Origin: DATKQD01 sp050695655
GTDB lineage: Bacteria; Chloroflexota; JAJPGV01
Length of the DNA: 64,000 bases
NCBI GenBank assembly: GCA_050695655.1
Contig: JBOGTU010000005.1
Span: 1-64,000, forward strand
Direction: 5' to 3'
In this document: one piece after another, positions 63,189 to 64,000 of the stretch
Numbering within the stretch: the stretch's first letter is position 1
Layout: each line of letters opens with the position of its first letter
The notes under the pieces: generated by a model
Databases searched by the model: none
The model's input: only the letters and a program-made list of their open reading frames with translations
Told to the model about the DNA's origin: nothing
Position numbers and translations under genes: made by a program

Positions 63189-63362
63189 TCAGCGGCGAAC
63201 GTGCGACAGCATCTGCGCCGCCCGGCCAATCGCGGCAAGCGAGCTGAAGGCGACAAGCACCACTAGCAGCGCGCGGCGGAAACGCGGCATCTCACCAGCG
63301 GCCGCTGTCGGACCGGCCCAGGTGCTCGTCTCGTCCTCCCACGTGAACCGTAAGCAATCCAT
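63189..63362 (-). CDS. Small single-pass membrane protein between kinase and regulator genes
   Basis: A 57-codon frame between the histidine kinase and the response regulator. The product begins MDCLRFTWEDETSTW, has a Gly/Ala linker, then the basic MPRFRR followed by one hydrophobic segment ALLVVLVAFSSLAAIG and a short basic tail. Both ends are close to the neighbours: it starts 17 bp after the kinase stop and ends 5 bp before the regulator start. This places it in the operon. A regulatory peptide for the kinase is possible; I know no family. A shorter version could start at the internal ATG in GEMPRFRR. Confidence 0.5.
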   Translation of the reverse strand: MDCLRFTWEDETSTWAGPTAAAGEMPRFRRALLVVLVAFSSLAAIGRAAQMLSHVRR

Positions 63363-63378
63363 CAACTCGGCTGTCTCG

Positions 63379-64000
63379 TCACGTTCGAAGTTCGACCGGC
63401 CACGGCGGCGCGGGAGAACCAGCCGACGTCTCGGTCACCGCGGGCAGGGTGAACGTAAACGCGACGCCGCGGTGGCCGACATTTTCGGCCCAAATGCGTC
63501 CACCGAGGGCCTCCACGATGCCGCGCGCGATCGCTAGCCCCAATCCTGAGCCGCCGGTGTCGTTGCCAAGCCGGTAGAACTTGTCAAACAGCCGTTCCAA
63601 CTCGACGCCGGGTATGTGGCTGCCTTCGTTGAAGACGGTCAGGCGAACCTGGTCCCGCACTACCTCGGCTGACACAGAGATTGGCGCCTCGGGTGGCGAG
63701 TAACGGATAGCATTATCAAGCAGGTTTGCCAGGACCTGGCCGACGAGCACGAAGTCAATCCAGGTGGGCGGCAGCGGCTCGGCCAGCTGGACGTCGACGT
63801 GCCTGCCATGCGTCACCGGCTCGAGTCGGTCCAGCGCATCCGAGATGACATCGGCCATGGACGTCAGCTCCAGCTTCGGGTGGACGGCCCCAGCCTCCAG
63901 CCGGGACATGTCGAGGAGATTGCTCACGAGCCGCGTCAGCCGATCGGTCTCCCGGTTAATTGATTCTTTGAGCTCGAGCTGAACGGCTGGGTTTTCGCCG
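63379..64000 (-). CDS. KdpD-like sensor histidine kinase, C-terminal part (cut by window edge)
   Basis: The frame is open to the right edge, so the N-terminus and the phosphoacceptor His lie outside the window. What is seen is the end of the dimerisation domain (INRETDRLTRLVSNLLDMSRLEAGAV) and the full ATP-binding domain: N-box LLDNAIRYSPPEAP, an F-box-like LFDKFYRLGN, G2 box GSGLGLAIARGIVEALGGRIWAENVG. The LVSNLLDMSRLEAG and GGRIWAEN stretches are strongly KdpD-like. It is in an operon with the small membrane ORF and the response regulator. Confidence 0.9.
   Translation of the reverse strand, partial: GENPAVQLELKESINRETDRLTRLVSNLLDMSRLEAGAVHPKLELTSMADVISDALDRLEPVTHGRHVDVQLAEPLPPTWIDFVLVGQVLANLLDNAIRYSPPEAPISVSAEVVRDQVRLTVFNEGSHIPGVELERLFDKFYRLGNDTGGSGLGLAIARGIVEALGGRIWAENVGHRGVAFTFTLPAVTETSAGSPAPPWPVELRT

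Overview
The window is 64 kb of GC-rich bacterial chromosome. Genes are dense, on both strands, with short gaps and many 1-12 nt overlaps, and GTG/TTG starts are common. The gene set points to a Chloroflexota-like organism, although no rRNA gene or species marker is present: RNase Y followed by SpoVS, a bifunctional nuclease of the DUF151 family, Eis-type acetyltransferase, stand-alone LigD polymerase domain, encapsulin with its ferritin cargo, very large GT-C-like membrane proteins, and CoA-ester metabolism genes. I put moderate confidence on the phylum and none on the genus. I saw no tRNA, rRNA, CRISPR array, prophage or transposase gene.

Layout. 1-5.4 kb: the end of clpP, an nth-Rieske operon, a MarR regulator, recF, a methyltransferase and a racemase-like protein. 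5.4-14.2 kb: an SDR that lacks the usual catalytic Tyr/Lys, Eis, a MacAB-type ABC exporter with its membrane-fusion lipoprotein, a sigma-54 factor carrying an inserted zinc ribbon, and a membrane acyltransferase. 14.3-15.6 kb: encapsulin plus its ferritin-like cargo, an iron-storage nanocompartment. 16-19.1 kb: an M20 amidohydrolase and a ClC channel. 19.1-21.1 kb: an accessory island with a TetR gene bracketed by inverted copies of a 127-bp palindromic element, then a small zinc-finger gene and a HEPN/MNT-like pair whose HEPN gene carries an in-frame stop. 21.2-29.3 kb: LigD-Pol, an amidohydrolase, a TyrA-like dehydrogenase, gltX, a possible structured RNA, an MBL hydrolase fused to a degenerate receiver domain, and a histidine kinase. 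29.3-35.4 kb: two large membrane proteins and a VTC-type polyphosphate polymerase in one operon. 35.4-40.3 kb: acyl-CoA and housekeeping genes, including the DNA-repair enzyme nfo and coaE. 40.3-46.6 kb: rny-spoVS on one strand and lon-lysC on the other, separated by 500 bp that hold a third copy of the palindromic element. 46.7-55.7 kb: an MCP-like receptor, a decayed hicBA pair, the DUF151 nuclease, mnmG, an L,D-transpeptidase, a second ClC channel and a CBS protein. 55.7-62.3 kb: a minus-strand housekeeping block (glmU-prs, then hlyC-recO-folP-folK-thpR). 62.4-64 kb: a KdpDE-like two-component system with a small membrane ORF inside, abutting the tail of a lost CaiB/BaiF CoA-transferase gene.

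The most unusual signal is the dispersed element at 19198-19324, 19942-20069 (inverted) and 42604-42729. It has near-perfect terminal inverted repeats of 12-16 bp and a conserved interior. Two of the copies follow an almost identical palindrome of the form GAACG-N2-CGTTC, which looks like an operator for the TetR protein that the first two copies enclose. The element, the regulator and the operator may therefore form one small regulatory or mobile module; this link is inference.
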